64,000 bases of DNA from Cinnamomum chago (Eukaryota; Streptophyta; Magnoliopsida; Laurales; Lauraceae): the NCBI GenBank assembly GCA_038049695.1, contig CP142453.1, positions 130,211,001 through 130,275,000 of the forward strand, written 5' to 3'. The notes below the pieces were generated by a model. That model did no database searches. It worked only from the letters and a program-made list of their open reading frames with translations, and was not told the DNA's origin. Shown in pieces: positions 21,987 through 34,500 of the stretch (within the stretch, counting starts at the first letter, position 1; the number at the start of each line of letters is the position of its first letter). Made by a program: the position numbers and the translations under genes.

Positions 21987-22839
21987 GGTTCATATGATAG
22001 AACAGATGGAGTTTGGACCCATTTGAGTCAGCAGTCAATGTAGAAGTGCCCAAGAAACCCATAATGCAGTGTCAGGACAAAGAGTCCTGAAACCTAGAGG
22101 CCGCCATATCTAAAACAGATAGTCTTTGGACCCCTTCACATCTTGCGCCAACCCCATGTGGGCCTCTTCACCTTCCAGAACAGGCCCTAGGCCTGCCACA
22201 CAAAAGGAGCTTTGCCTCTTCACCTTCCAGAACAGGTCCTAGGCCTTCCACACAAAAGGAGTCATGTAAGCCACTTTGCCCTTTATAGTTGTACAAATGC
22301 AAATTGACCAAAACATAGACTCTTTTAAAAAGTATCCTAGAAACTTATCTTGCCAAAACTTATTCAAAAAGAGGAGAAGTAAGATATATAAATAGATAAT
22401 AAAAGATGATGGAATAATTTGAGATTGTGAGAAAGGGGTAAGAAAGAAATAAAACAAAAATCCACCCCTGGAAAATATGGAGAGGAAATATAGAGTGATA
22501 TCTATAAAGCTTTCTTCAAAATATCCACTCCTAAAATTCAAAAAGAAAACATGGAAGATTAGGGTGCATTTGGCATTGTGCCATTTGGATCTTTCCATGT
22601 TCCCACGAGATAAGGGTGTAGAAAACATGTTTGATATGTGTAAATGATTGTTTCGAATTTTGTTCTCATGGGAAGGAATTCATAATCTTAACCTACCAGT
22701 ATAAGAAAGTTGGAACAAAAAAACTTTATATTTTTTTAAGAAACAACTTGCCGGCACAATTATTTCTTTCTTATCTCTTGCCTTTTAAAGAATATTATTT
22801 CAAGATCATAAATCCTCTCACTTATCCTAAATATAGGCC
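21987..22839. other. intergenic stretch with a 50-bp direct duplication
   Basis: Contains a direct duplication at about 22164-22263: GCCTCTTCACCTTCCAGAAC and CTAGGCCT.CCACACAAAAGG occur twice, 50 bases apart. No gene was recognised in the remainder. Confidence 0.6.
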
Positions 22840-23660
22840 CCATGTTGACAATCCTAAAGGAGGTGGCCCCACTTTATAATTCCTAGAGGTGGGTCACATG
22901 GTCACAATTTCAAAAGGTGCCCCCTATTATAATTCTATAATGGTGGGACTACATTATAAATTGTTTATAAAGGTAGGCATCATGTTGTAATTTCTCTAGT
23001 GGGTCCCTTGTCCACAATCATATTTTAATGGTGGCCACATGTTCGGATTTCTAAATGTGGGTATACATTGTAATTTTTTAAAAGTGGGTCCCATGTTCAC
23101 AATTAACAAAAAGTATAGCCCCATGTTCGAATTTCTAAATGTGGGTACTACTTTGTAATTTTTTAAAGGTGGGTCATGTGTTCACAATTAACAAAAAGTA
23201 TGGCCACACATTATAATTCCTATAAAGGTGGGCCCACATTGTAGTTTTATGAATGTGCTACCATTATGTTCTAATTTTTAAAGGTGGGCACCACATTCTA
23301 CTTTCTAAAGGCGGGCCCTGTTTCTACAATTATAAAAAATGTGGCTCCACTTTGTAATTAATAAATATGGGTCATATGGTCTCGTTTACAAAAGGTGGAC
23401 CCACATTGTAAATCCTATGAATGTGAGCCCATATTCTAATTTCTAAACGTGGATCTCATATTTACATTTACAAAAAGTTGACCCACATTATAATTCCTAT
23501 AAAGGTGAGCCCGCATTATAAATCCAATGGATATGGGTTTCATGTTCTAATTTTTAAAGACGGATACCATGTTGAAACTTCTACAGTTGGGTACCATATA
23601 TGATAATAATAGTACTGTAAACAATAAAAGGTGGGGTCCCACATTGTAAATCATATGTTT
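22840..23660. repeat. diverged tandem array of GTGGGNCC / ATTGTAATTYCTA units
   Basis: About 800 bases are built from alternating short blocks such as AGGTGGGCCCACATTGTA, GTGGGTCCCATGTTCACAAT and TCTAATTTCTAAA. Spacing is irregular (roughly 40-60 bases) and identity between neighbours is moderate. It looks like an old minisatellite that expanded and then diverged. There is no long open frame. Confidence 0.7.
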
Positions 23661-24497
23661 GCTCATTGGAGCAAAACTTTTATAATGTTACCAAAAAAAG
23701 TTTCGTACGGGATATATTTTAGTAGAGTAATTAAATATAATGTTGACAAACAAGTTCCTCAGAGTATAGACTCGGCACAACCTGATCTCAGCATAATCTA
23801 ATCCGAGCACAAAATTGGGAACAACACGGGATAATGCCAAACATGCCCTTAGACATAAAACGGTTCACTACTTCAAATTTCTACCCATCATTTATAGCAA
23901 GGGGGAGAGAGAGAGAGAGAGAGTACAAATCAATCACACATCATTGCCTCTTTTTGTTTTTGTGTGTGTGCGCGTGAGAGATTTCGTCAAATTGTATTGA
24001 AATAATGAAATCATGGGCCCATTTGTCGCATAACTTGAGAAGTCAAGAATTTTTATTTTTTACTTTTATCAAATAGAAGCCACCAAATGATGCCAAATTG
24101 ATGATATTTGAACCCCCTTTAGCCCTCAACGTAAGTGATAGTAAATGCAATGCTCGTAAATATTTTTTTAGTAGTCAAATGATGGGGTGCGTTGACCAAG
24201 TGAAAAAAAAAAAAAAACAATTTCTCAAAATCGCTCTATTAATTTTATTTATTTTCAGAACAGTTGATATATTGGCCAGTTTCTTTTGAGCAAAAGTAGG
24301 AGTGATGATAGTGTAAAGTTACATTTTCAAAAAAGTGTAAAATTTACTGAGAAGAGAACCATTTGGATCTTTTCTACTTGAATGTTTTTCAATAAGATTA
24401 TCTTTAAAACAGTTACAATCTTTCTGGAGAGTAAAAATATTAAAAAAGATAAAAAAAACTTATATTTACAAATTACAATCAATAAAAGGAAAAAAAA
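23661..24497. other. AT-rich stretch with a short (GA)n tract
   Basis: Nothing coding was recognised. A GAGAGA tract lies near 23906-23922 and a poly-A near 24205-24218. The 3' terminus of the hAT element whose transposase remains at 24498-26307 may lie in here, but no terminal repeat was identified. Confidence 0.45.
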
Positions 24498-26307
24498 TCA
24501 GATTTGTAGTCTGGTAATGTATTCGGCTAGATCATAATCTTCAGTTTCTACCAACTCTTGCATTTTCTTGTCAGCCAAATACCAGTCCTGTAGGCAAACA
24601 CAATACTCCACTATTTCTTCAGCTAAATTCATCATTCTGTCATCCACCACATATCCACCTGTACTAAAAGTATGTTCTGATGCTACATAAGACATTGGAA
24701 TAATTAGTAGATTACGAGTTATAGTGGCTAACATTGGAATAGTTAGTAGATTACGAGTCATGGTGGATAACACCGGAAACCTATTTTCTTGTGATTTCCA
24801 CCATGTTAAAACGTCCAAACTAGATGCATCATGCATCTCTAGTACACCAAAATCAAGATATGAGGATAACTCTGTCACAACTTCACTTGAGTTGGAGGCT
24901 ATGCCCAGTTTGCTATAAAAGAGACCCACCTAATTCCACCTGATCACCGGACTTGTTGAGGTGGTCATAGTAACCCCTATCATACTCATTTGGTCACAAT
25001 AAAACTGGAAAAGTGTTTGTAATTTTTTCCTTAAATTTGAAAAAAGTATCTAAATCTTTGTTTTCGATATTATTATTTATTTCTTAAAAAAAATTGTACA
25101 CCAGGTAATTTTAACTTAGGATCAAAAGCAGTAACCAAACAAAATACCATTGGAGCATCTTTTCAATATTTATTAAATTTATCTTCCATTTCTTTATAAA
25201 CGTCCTTAAGTAAATCATGATCTCTATATTTTTAAAAAGAAAACTAATTTCTAAAAGAGAATTTAGAGCTCCATTAGTGGCATAATACACCCCGGAGAAA
25301 AATAGAATTGTAGTAAAAAGGACTTGTAATAAATTTGTTATTTGGGCACACAACTCCCAATGTGCCTCAGTCATAATAATTCTTGTGCATGAAAAGCATA
25401 ATATTCATTTAAGATTATTTTTCTCTCAATAGCCTTATTTAATAAATCATACGTAGAATGTCATCTATGCTACGTAGAATGTCATCTATGTTCAACATCT
25501 GAGTTTATTTTTAAAGCTGATACATTATGCCTAGCACATATTGTGGAATATAATTGTGTTCTTTGTGCGGAGCAGAAATAAGTTTAAATCTTTTTTTAAT
25601 TTTTTCCGTTGCCACTGTAATATGCTTTAAACCAACTTGTGCAATGAGATTTAAGATGTGACATAAACTGCTATTTTGGAAAATAGATACCTCTATCAAA
25701 TTTGTAAGTGGTATATGCAATCCTATTAGTTCAATGTCATTATATTATTTGTTGCATTATCTAAAGTAAAAACCATAACTTTATCCCTAATATTATATTC
25801 TTCTAGTTTTTCCAAAATAAAGGACCCTATTCTTTGGCCACTGTGTGGCCATTTAAGTTTAAAAAAACTAATTATTCATTTATTAATAATCCATTTTACA
25901 TCTATATTATGTGAAATAATACAAAGAAAACTGTCATCACTTCTAAATTTTCATATATCTATAGCTATACCTATTTTACCAGGAATGTTTGCAAAGTATT
26001 TTTTTTAATATTTTCCTTCTCACTTTGCCAAAGCCTAATAGCATCATTTCTAACAGTATTTTTAGAAATCTTTCTAAATTCTGGGCACAGACTACTTTGG
26101 ACATATTCTTAAAAAAAAAAAAAAAAACTTATTTTCAGCAAAAACAAATGGTAATTCAGGTAAGATAATCATTTTAACAAGTGATTGTCTAGCAACAACA
26201 ACATTATAAGAAAAAAGCCCCAAACTACCACCACTAATAATAGAAACTTGGGTCTGCATTCCTAAACCCCATTCCTCGAGTCCCCGAAATAGTTCACATT
26301 TTTTCAT
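24498..26307 (-). pseudogene. hAT-family transposase (BED/ricesleeper type), degenerate
   Basis: Pieces of one transposase lie in order on the - strand. MIILPELPFVFAENK (about 26180) matches the conserved hAT block before the catalytic domain. CHILNLIAQVGLKHI (about 25660) is from the RNase H-like core. The part around FFSGVYYATNGALNS (about 25310) belongs to the insertion domain. The C-terminal dimerisation domain is at 24929-24498, with LDVLTWWKSQENRFPVLS and SYVASEHTFSTGG. Frameshifts and stops separate the pieces. A 39-base in-frame tandem duplication (about 24690-24770) doubles the TRNLLTIPM segment, which no functional relative should have. No terminal repeats or 8-bp duplication were found. 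Confidence 0.88.
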
Positions 26308-26352
26308 ATGCCTTATCTAATGGCCGGTAACCCCAGCTGATTCGGCAACATA

Positions 26353-28310
26353 TGTAAGACCCCGATCTAGGTTTGTTTTGATTAGCGTCATTTTAGCCGA
26401 GATTAACTCTTAAGTGAAATTAGATGACGTTTAGCTTAATTAGATTGTGAGTTCGATAGATTTTTCCATAGCTTTGGGAATTTTTGAGAGCCATTGATTT
26501 TAGCTTGACATGAGCCACGGGTGGCCTGTGGGACCGTGTGCGTGCGGGGGAGAATTTATTCTTGATAATTGGAAAATTATGATTTTTAACTCCTTTGGTT
26601 TGTAAAAAAAGCATTTACAACTTCTATTTTCTATCCATTCGTTTTTGAAACTCCGAGATCGCATTTTTCAACAAAAAAGGGCAAAATAGACTTTTCACCT
26701 CAAAAATCTGTGCATGAATTTCAATGTTTGCAAAATCATGTAAAAATTATATTTTGGAAACTAGATATTTCAACGATCATTTTACTCTCTTTCGTAGATC
26801 TCATCTGGGGCCTGCTTGATGGGTTTCCAAGCCCTTGAAGATTAGTGGTCTGGAGGGGCCCACACCCCACCCAACTTAAAACAAGCCCACGTTTGTTCTC
26901 TTCCCCACTACTTCATTTGCATGTTTCAAAACTAGCCAAGTCCAAGGAGAAAACCAGCCATATTTCTCTACTTCTCTTCCTTGCATGTTGGATTTTTCTT
27001 GATCCAAATGGAAATTTGAGTGCATCTTCTCCTTCTCCATCTCTCAAGCTTTCTATTGGCACCATTTTCTAGGGATTTCAGCTGGATTCATCTTCTCTTG
27101 GAGACTTCTCTCCATTGTTAGAGCTTCTAGAGGTAAGCAATGACTTCCATCTTCCAACCATGGCCTTTTGGAGGCCATTAGAACTCCATTATCATGCATG
27201 CAAGGCTTTCAATGGAGGAACCTTTTCTTTTTAAAAAATTTCTTTGATTTTGAGCTCTTTTCTTGGGGCTTCTTGTAGATTGGAAGTTCAGCTGAGAGAG
27301 GTGTGTTTGGGAGACTATTTTGAGTGCAGTTGGACCAAAGGCAAGTGAATGAATGAAATATGAATGTGCATGTGTTGATTTATGGATTTTTCCTTTTGAT
27401 TTCTTGTTTTGGAATTAATCATGTTTAATCTTATTTTGTTTTGAAGTTCAGTTAACTAAACATGTGTTTTAATTCTCACATATGTTGATACATTTCATTG
27501 AATTCAGTTTTTGTTATTGGTTTCATTTAAATTGATATCTTTATGCTTGGATTGTTGGAAAATTGTGAAGTAAATGAAGGAGATTTGGTTATTTGGATTT
27601 GATGAGATAAAATGGAGGTGTTGATTGATGAATTGGAGGAGCTTTTTAGTTCATTTCATTGCAGGAAAGGAAGTGTTGGATGGAGAAACATTTTGGAGAA
27701 AGAAAGGGCTGAAAACAATGTAGAATTGCACTGCCCGCTGACTAGGCGGTCAGCAGGCGGTCACTATTCGGTTAACTGGTGACCGCACAGGGTCAATCAC
27801 CATATCAGTAAGGTGAAAATTTGTTTTTCTGATGAGACGGTCACCAGACGGTGACCAGTCAGCTAGCCGACCTGGTCCCAAGCGGCTAACCGCTAGGTGA
27901 CCGACATCCTAGGGATTTTTAGAGATTGAAGGGGATTGGAGGGCTTTTTCTATCCCAATCACTTGTAGACCCTTCTTGGTCGATGTGTATACCTTGATAT
28001 CCTTAATGTCGTTTAAAAATTGGGCACTATCTAAACGAATATCGACATGGGATTTCAAAATATATATGATGCGACAGTTACGGTCTCAAGGTCTTGATGT
28101 GGAATTTTGATTTATAAATCAAATTCTCGTTTTGTGATTCGTATCGTCTCGAAAAGAATGTTTCCAAGGTTTTAATCAAAAACTCGTTTGGGAATCAATG
28201 CGGGAATCGTGTTTTATACACGCGTGTCGGGACTACTATTTCGTGAAATTTCGTAAACAAGCGTGCTTATACTTAATAGAGTAAGTAGTTTCCGAATTTC
28301 TCAATCCTTT
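26353..28310 (+). repeat. possible LTR or LTR remnant
   Basis: Starts TGTAAGACCCCGATCTAGG, a style of start common in plant LTRs. The body is T-rich and there is a GC-rich island at 27733-27903. I did not find a convincing CA end or a target duplication, so the right limit is a guess where the character changes near 28310. It could also be an unrelated repeat. Confidence 0.35.
27733..27903. repeat. cluster of inverted GGTCACC / CGGTCAGC motifs
   Basis: GCGGTCAGC, GCGGTCAC, GGTGACCG, CGGTCACC and CGGTGACC recur within 170 bases in both orientations, so the stretch can fold into several hairpins. It lies inside the possible LTR. It recalls the CGCTCGAGCG palindromes of the solo LTR in style, not in sequence. 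Confidence 0.6.
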
Positions 28311-28705
28311 TAAAAAAAAAGTGAAAAAAACAACCCCTTAAGCTCCACTAAAAGACAAATTAAGAAAGCCCAAGTATTCTATACAAAAAATATAAAAGAC
28401 TTCATACCAGACAACTAAAACTAAATTTTCATCATAATCTTGTCATCTAATAAATATTTGATTGAAATATGGAAGGTCCAATTAACTATCCCAAGTCTGA
28501 CATGTTAAAGCTGGTTCTTTAACAACCAAGTAAAACAAGAAAAGGAAACAGGCTTCAAATATAATCCAGGAATGCTTTCTCGGGCAAGAACAGCATGAAA
28601 TATAATAATAAAACATAAGACTAATGACATAAAAAATAAGCCTTTTTTATGTTGATTATATATATAATCTTCACGAATCACACTGGTTTTTGGTTAAATT
28701 TGCAG

Positions 28706-28842
28706 GTCTAAAGTTTGTGGGCTGCCTTCCCACAAAAGGGGTCAATGGAGAGAAAGCAGAAATAGATGAGATAGGTGTCATTCGCGATGGCGATCATCTG
28801 TTCCTTCTTGAGAATGACAGCGAAATTATGGACAGCAATTAA
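28706..28842 (+). other. possible terminal exon of an unrecognised gene
   Basis: After a good 3' splice site (AAATTTGCAG at 28696-28705) the frame (phase 1) stays open for 44 codons to TAA at 28840-28842. It reads LKFVGCLPTKGV ... GVIRDGDHLFLLEND. The codon composition looks protein-like, but I do not recognise the family and no upstream exon was found. It may be a gene fragment, or chance. Confidence 0.3.
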
Positions 28843-29068
28843 AAGTATTTAATTTTTGAAAAGCTGGCTGCATCATGGCCATGAAGATTTTATGCGAAAT
28901 CTCAGTAGTGTACATTGTTTATGTAAATTTTCTTACTTCTTTAATCAAACATGGTCCAGTAATCCAGCGACCATACTGAAATGTTCCACTATTTTTCATG
29001 TAATTTTCATGCATCTTGGGATTGACTTAATTCCTTAACAGACGATAACAACCCATCACGTTTTTAAT

Positions 29069-29121
29069 CCTTCTTCTTCTTCTTCTTCTTCTTCTTCTTC
29101 TTCTTCTTCTTCTTCTTCTTT
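29069..29121. repeat. (CTT)n microsatellite
   Basis: About 17 uninterrupted CTT units. The surrounding sequence (28843-29896) contains no recognised gene. Confidence 0.95.
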
Positions 29122-29924
29122 AAGAAGCAACAAAAGAGTATGTTATACGACGGATCTACAGGGAAATTGCAGTCCACAAAAATAACGAACATGCATTCTT
29201 TTCATTGGTATTATGACTTGAAACCCACAACCTCAAGGTTGCAAAACTGAGCACCTTCCAAGTGTGTCACCGGCTCTCGTCATATAATAAAGATACAGAG
29301 AAGTAGCAGTAACTATAAAGCTTGAAAATTGTATGCTAGAATTCATGTCTGAATTTCCGCTTCTAGATTCCGTTCTGTTGGGATATGGGTGAAAAGGCAT
29401 CAACTGCAGACAGTGAAGCTTTCCCTTGCTCACAAAATCAGCTAATTTCCAAGGTTGAGATCAATCATTGTGCCCTCCTAACGAAATTTTTAATCTGCCT
29501 CAGTTGGTCATTTTAGACATTAAATTCCTTCTATGGATGAAAAAATTGAACTAGTTTAGAAGATGAATTAGAGAAACTATTGAAACAGAGAAGTGTAAAG
29601 TAAGACAAGGACAAGAAACAAATGAGGTGTGCTTGGTACAAAATTCAAACTCCTCTCAGTGGATGGAAACAAACGCACTGCAAAGGTATCCAACTGATGC
29701 TACTGCCATTGAAAAACATACAAAAACCTGCTTAGTCGTAACAAGCCATTCAAGATATCTAGAATCTACCATCATCTTCAAGAAGAATGACCAAGTGATA
29801 AGAATGTATCATTAATAAACAAATTGCACTACTAGCATCATCCCATTTTCCTAGTATAAATTGCCAAATTCCAGCCTGTAATAAACAAATCCAGTCTAAG
29901 AATGTTGTACCCCATACAAAGCAT

Positions 29925-30172
29925 AATTTTTTTTATTGGTAACGACACATTACATGAAAAGAAATTAGAACAACACAAAAGGCCCCAACAGAGAAAAGGG
30001 GCAGAAGGTATAAGAGTAATACCCCAAGGAGAAACACAGAGAAAAAATAACAAACAAAAGGAGAACAACAACAAACTACATGGTAAGAGCTACCAAATTA
30101 TAAGTGACCTATCCACCCCTTGCTTAACTAGTGAATCTGCGAAACCGTTGGCCTCCCTCATGACATGATAAA
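29925..30172 (-). mobile_element. 3' fragment of a LINE
   Basis: On the - strand it ends the RNase H domain (REANGFADSLVKQG, about 30160-30120) and continues into a 3' UTR that closes with CGTTACCAATAAAAAAAAT, the usual tail of plant L1 elements. It interrupts the tandem repeat family that follows: the first repeat piece (AAGAATGTTGTACCCCATA, 29898-29916) lies left of the LINE tail and the array continues at 30172. Severely 5'-truncated. Confidence 0.72.
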
Positions 30173-30800
30173 AAGGAGGCCTCCTTGTTTCTCATAGAGA
30201 AACATTCCCATCTTAGTTCGTACTCATAATTTTAACCCCAAAAATCAACTTTTAAGGATGTTGTACCCCATAGAAAGTATAAATCCTTGAGTGATACGTT
30301 CAAAGGAGGCCTCCTTGTCTCTCATAGAGAAACATATATAGTCCCATCTTAGTTCGTACCATAATTTTAACCCCCCCGAATCAACTTTTTAAGGATGTTG
30401 TACCCATAGAAAGCGTAAATCCTTGAGTGAGAGATTCAAAGGAGGCTTCCTTGTCTCTCATCAAGAAACATAGTCACATCTTAGTTCATACAAATAATTT
30501 TCACCCCCAAAAATTCAACTTTTAAGAACATTGTACCGCATAGAAAGCATAAATCCTTGAGTGATACATTCAAATTCAAAGGAGGCCTCCTTGTCTCTTA
30601 TGGAGAAACCTAGTAACATCTTAGTTTCACAATGTGAACCCCAAAAATCAACTTTTTAAGAATGTTTTACCCCATAGAAATAAGAAAGCATAATAAATCC
30701 TTTGGTGATGCATCCAAAGAAGGCCTCCCTGTCTCTAATGGAGAAACATGATCAAATCTTAGTTCATACTCATAATTTTAACCCCACAAATCAACTTTTG
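30172..30800. repeat. 130-140 bp tandem array, about five copies
   Basis: Copies begin near 30172, 30303, 30437, 30577 and 30715 with AAAGGAGGCCTCCTTGTCTC and contain ATCTTAGTTC, ATCAACTTTT and GTTGTACCCCATAGAAAGC. Divergence is about 10-15% by eye. A further partial copy lies at 29898-29924, left of a LINE tail that inserted into the array. Confidence 0.85.
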
Positions 30801-30860
30801 GAATTTCTCTCTCCCAACTTTTAAGTCATGTGCAGCTTTCAATTTTATCTTTTTTTTTAG

Positions 30861-31891
30861 TTAATTTTTCTTGGGTCGAATGCCCTCCACCTCCTCTGTT
30901 TCATTCTCTTTAGGATCAACTGGAGTATCTTTCCTATCACTTTCATTCTCAAAGAGGTGGATGCGTCTGGGACATTTCCTTGCACGATGCCCTTGTTGTT
31001 TACAATTATTGCATGTGATCCTATTTTGACATTCGGGCTTGGAGCGTTGAACCACTCAGTTTAGATTCTGGTATTGAGGAATTCTTCTGCACAATCCATT
31101 TAGATGCATTAAATTTTCTGGCCTGATGATTTGCAATCATCTCAGCCTTGATAGCATGCTGGACGATCTCATAACCATTATCAAAATGCTTGAACGTGAG
31201 GATATATTGTATGTCAAGTCTAAGCCCATTAAAGTATCTGTCAACTAATACATCATCATCTTCATTCAAACCACAACGAGCTTGCATGGTCATAAAACTC
31301 ATCAGAATTCTCAACAACTATCTTAGATCCTTGTTTCAAATCTTGAAAACTTGAACGCATATCTCTCAAGTAATTGACAAGAATGAAATTTTGCTTCAAC
31401 AGATTTTTCATCTCGGTCCATGTGTCAATGGGGTCAATTTGTTGGTTTCTTCTCTTTTTTTGTAACTCGGCCCACCATATCGCAGCATAATTGTGAAATC
31501 AAGTTGCCACTAGTGTAATCTTATGACCATCCATCACTGGTTTATGTGCAAAAATATTTTCAACACATACTAACCAATCTATGAATTCATCCGGTTTCAA
31601 TTTTCCATCATATTCAGGAATAACAAGTTTAATATCCAAATCACAATCAACATTGACAGTATGTGGATCTCGTTGATTCCGATTATGTCCTCCATCACCT
31701 TGATGATTATCCTCACACCGATTATTTTCCAAATTGGTTAATCAGGTTTCAATCCTTGCAAGAGTCTCTTGCATTTGAACCATTGTTGCAGTAAGTTGAT
31801 TAACATTTATCGATAATTCCGTAACAGTTCCCCTCAAATCCTCATCATTTGTGGATGAAGACTCCACTTCTACATGCTTCTTGGGAGGCAT
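30861..31891 (-). pseudogene. gag fragment of a Ty3/gypsy element
   Basis: Starts at ATG 31891 (MPPKKHVEVESS). Coding continues, with stops and shifts, through the capsid-like part VIPEYDGKLKPDEFIDWL (about 31625) and a region at 31317-31021 to a CCHC zinc knuckle, CNNCKQQGHRARKC (about 31010-30970), ending at 30861. The order is that of chromovirus-type gag. No protease, RT or integrase follows, and no LTR or primer-binding site was recognised upstream. It is therefore a gag-only remnant. An in-frame TGA-type stop splits the N-terminal part near 31740. Confidence 0.82.
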
Positions 31892-34500
31892 TTTTTTAAT
31901 GAATTTTTTTTTTTTTTTTGACTAACCTGATGTGTAGATCTGCTCTCCACAAGCGTGTAGGTGAAAACGGATCTGAAATCGGACTTCAGATGGATTCACG
32001 ATCGTAAAATTAAATATTGGCCGTCAATCTGGTCAAATCTGGGCCTTTTGATCTGCTGATGATGTGGTAGGATGATGTCAGCCGCTGGTGACACTAATCG
32101 ATATTACTAAGGGAATGTAGTCTCCCTTACATGAAGACACCTGTCTGCCTTCATGAAGCCACATGTCATGTTATGCTCTTCCTCCACTCTCCACTCTGCA
32201 CTCTCCTTTAAACTAACTTCCGCATAACTTCCTCAAAAAAATCTTCGTAAAAAAAATAAGGTCCTGTTAGAAGAGAAAGAGAATAAGAAATAGAAGAGCA
32301 GCAGAAAGGAAGAAGAAGAGGGCGAAGACTCTGATTTTTTAGAATACAAAACAACGACGAAGGCACTCCAGCAACACTGTCACTCTTAGAGGTCAGCCTG
32401 CAACTCCAGTAGAGAGGAAGAATAAGAGGGCGATGACTCTGATTTTTTAGAATACAAAACGACGACAAAATGCACTCTAGCAGCACCATCACTCTTAAAG
32501 GTCAGCCTGCAACTCCATCTTCGTTGTAGCAACGACGCCTCTACCATCCGTTGAGAAAAGGTATGCATGGACGATGGATGGGGGATTTTCTTTTGTTGTT
32601 GTTGCTGTTGTTGTTGATAGTTAATTCACTTGGTGTTTACGTGAGTAAAGAAGAGTTATTTGTGGGAAATTGTAAATTTGGGTAATTTATTTTTACATAT
32701 TCTTCAAAAATTTGGAAACTTGATGGATCTGGATAATGTATAATGGTTTCTTAAGATGCTATGAGAGGTTATTTCCAGAAGAAAATAAAGTTCCTTTTGG
32801 AAATGATTGGATTCTGAAGCAGACTTATTATTGAAAGCTTTTTTTTCTTTTCCCCATTCCGACACAGTTATTGTTGAAATCAACTTATCTTATGAGATCG
32901 GGAACTCATTCGAGTTTTCTGTAAATTGGAGAACTATTAGAAGCTTTAAATATAGATAAATTGAATCTCCACAGCAGATTACATGTTGTATTGCTAAGAT
33001 GATCAAATCACTTGGAGATGAAGTGCAAGAAGTTAGAAAATTCCATATACTGCACGCAAGAAACCTGTTTGGGTTGACTGGCCCACTTGATGATAAATTG
33101 AAACATGGCTCTGAACAGGATTTTGATTAATTGGATTCTGTATTGGCATTAATTGGATTTTATTCTCTTGCCATGAATAGAGTGATTTAATCATGGTGAT
33201 GCATACATAAATGCCTACCTCATGTAATATAAGCATCATATATCGCAGGCAGTTCCCAGATCATTTTCCCCATATCAGAAACAAAAGGGCAACTTTAGCC
33301 TGCAGATGTCTGCAGGAAACTTCTTCCAATATTTGAAAATCTGTACATATTCACCTCTTACAACCTCTTTGAAAATCTATACATATCCTCCTCTTACAAC
33401 TTCTTCTAACAACATTAATCCATTTCATTTCTATAAAAAAAAGGACTCTGTGTCCTCAAAAGTTGCCCCTTCCTCTTGCTATTCACATACTATTTCATAA
33501 TCTGCATGAGGTCCATTGCAGCTCCCACCATATTAACTACTAAATGGAAGTTTTGCACTCTACTACAGAAGATACACTATACAAATTCATTTGCTAAGCT
33601 GCCTTTCAAATTTAAATTGAAAACAACAGAAACAAAAAAATTGGATAAGCTATATTGATTGCTCTGGCAAGCACCTTGGTATGATTTTGTGATATAGACT
33701 TCAGTCCCTGTAACAATGCTATCTTCTGGGGTATACACATTGCCAGCCTTCCATGTTAGGTCCTACATCAAAATCATCAAAATGGCCCAATTGTTAGTTC
33801 ACCTTTCTCTTCTTTTAACAACACTGAATCAAGTTCATATAAACATAGACTACTTTAGTATTTCTAACACACACTGAATCAAGTTCATACAAACATAGAC
33901 TATATTAGTATTTCTATAAGACACCGAAACTTGTAAAAATTGAAAGTAGAGCACTTCTTGCTTCCAACACCCACCTATATACCCAAATCAAACCCCACCT
34001 TCAAGCCAAATAATCCATTCGTCATCTCATAAACCTGCAATATGACGAAGAGAAAAACTAAACAAAAAAGAGGCTCTAATAGTCAAGTTCTAAAAAGCAT
34101 GATACTACTGAATTAAAAAAAGAAAAAGACGATACACTTCCAAGGGACTAAAGTGCCTATAATCTCATAAGCTAAATTAACTAGAAAGAAACATGAAATT
34201 GAGATACAGTTACACAACGACACATGCATGGTTAGAAGTTAAAAAGGTAAGAACATCAAGTCCAACCTCCTATTATTGAAGTGAAACAATATTAAGAATT
34301 CAATTCTACATCAACTATAAGTTAAAAGGTAAGAACATTGATTCCAAACTTCTACTGAACAAAGGATAATTTTTTTATGTTTTCCCAGTTTTTCATATTG
34401 CAATTAAGAGGTCATAAGGAAAACAAAATTGCCATTGACAAGATAAAAGAATATATAACCATAGAGATCAAGTTCATTCAATGTCATAATGAAAGAATAC
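31892..34500. other. non-coding stretch with a 115-bp direct duplication
   Basis: A direct repeat of about 115 bases occurs at about 32296-32412 and 32413-32520. Both copies contain GACTCTGATTTTTTAGAATA and AGGTCAGCCTGCAACTCCA. They lie upstream of the gag remnant and could be part of its old leader. The rest, to 34500, shows no recognisable coding sequence. A short exon-like piece at 33695-33766 (- strand) was noted but not identified. Confidence 0.6.

Noticed and set aside
30172..30800. Regularly spaced repeats resembling a CRISPR array
   Set aside because: The whole 130-140 bp unit repeats with divergence, without unique spacers, in a plant genome.
33695..33766. Exon-like piece on the - strand (KAGNVYTPEDSIVTGTE)
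   Set aside because: Splice-like flanks, but it does not fit hexokinase, VHA-A or any family I know; too short to support.
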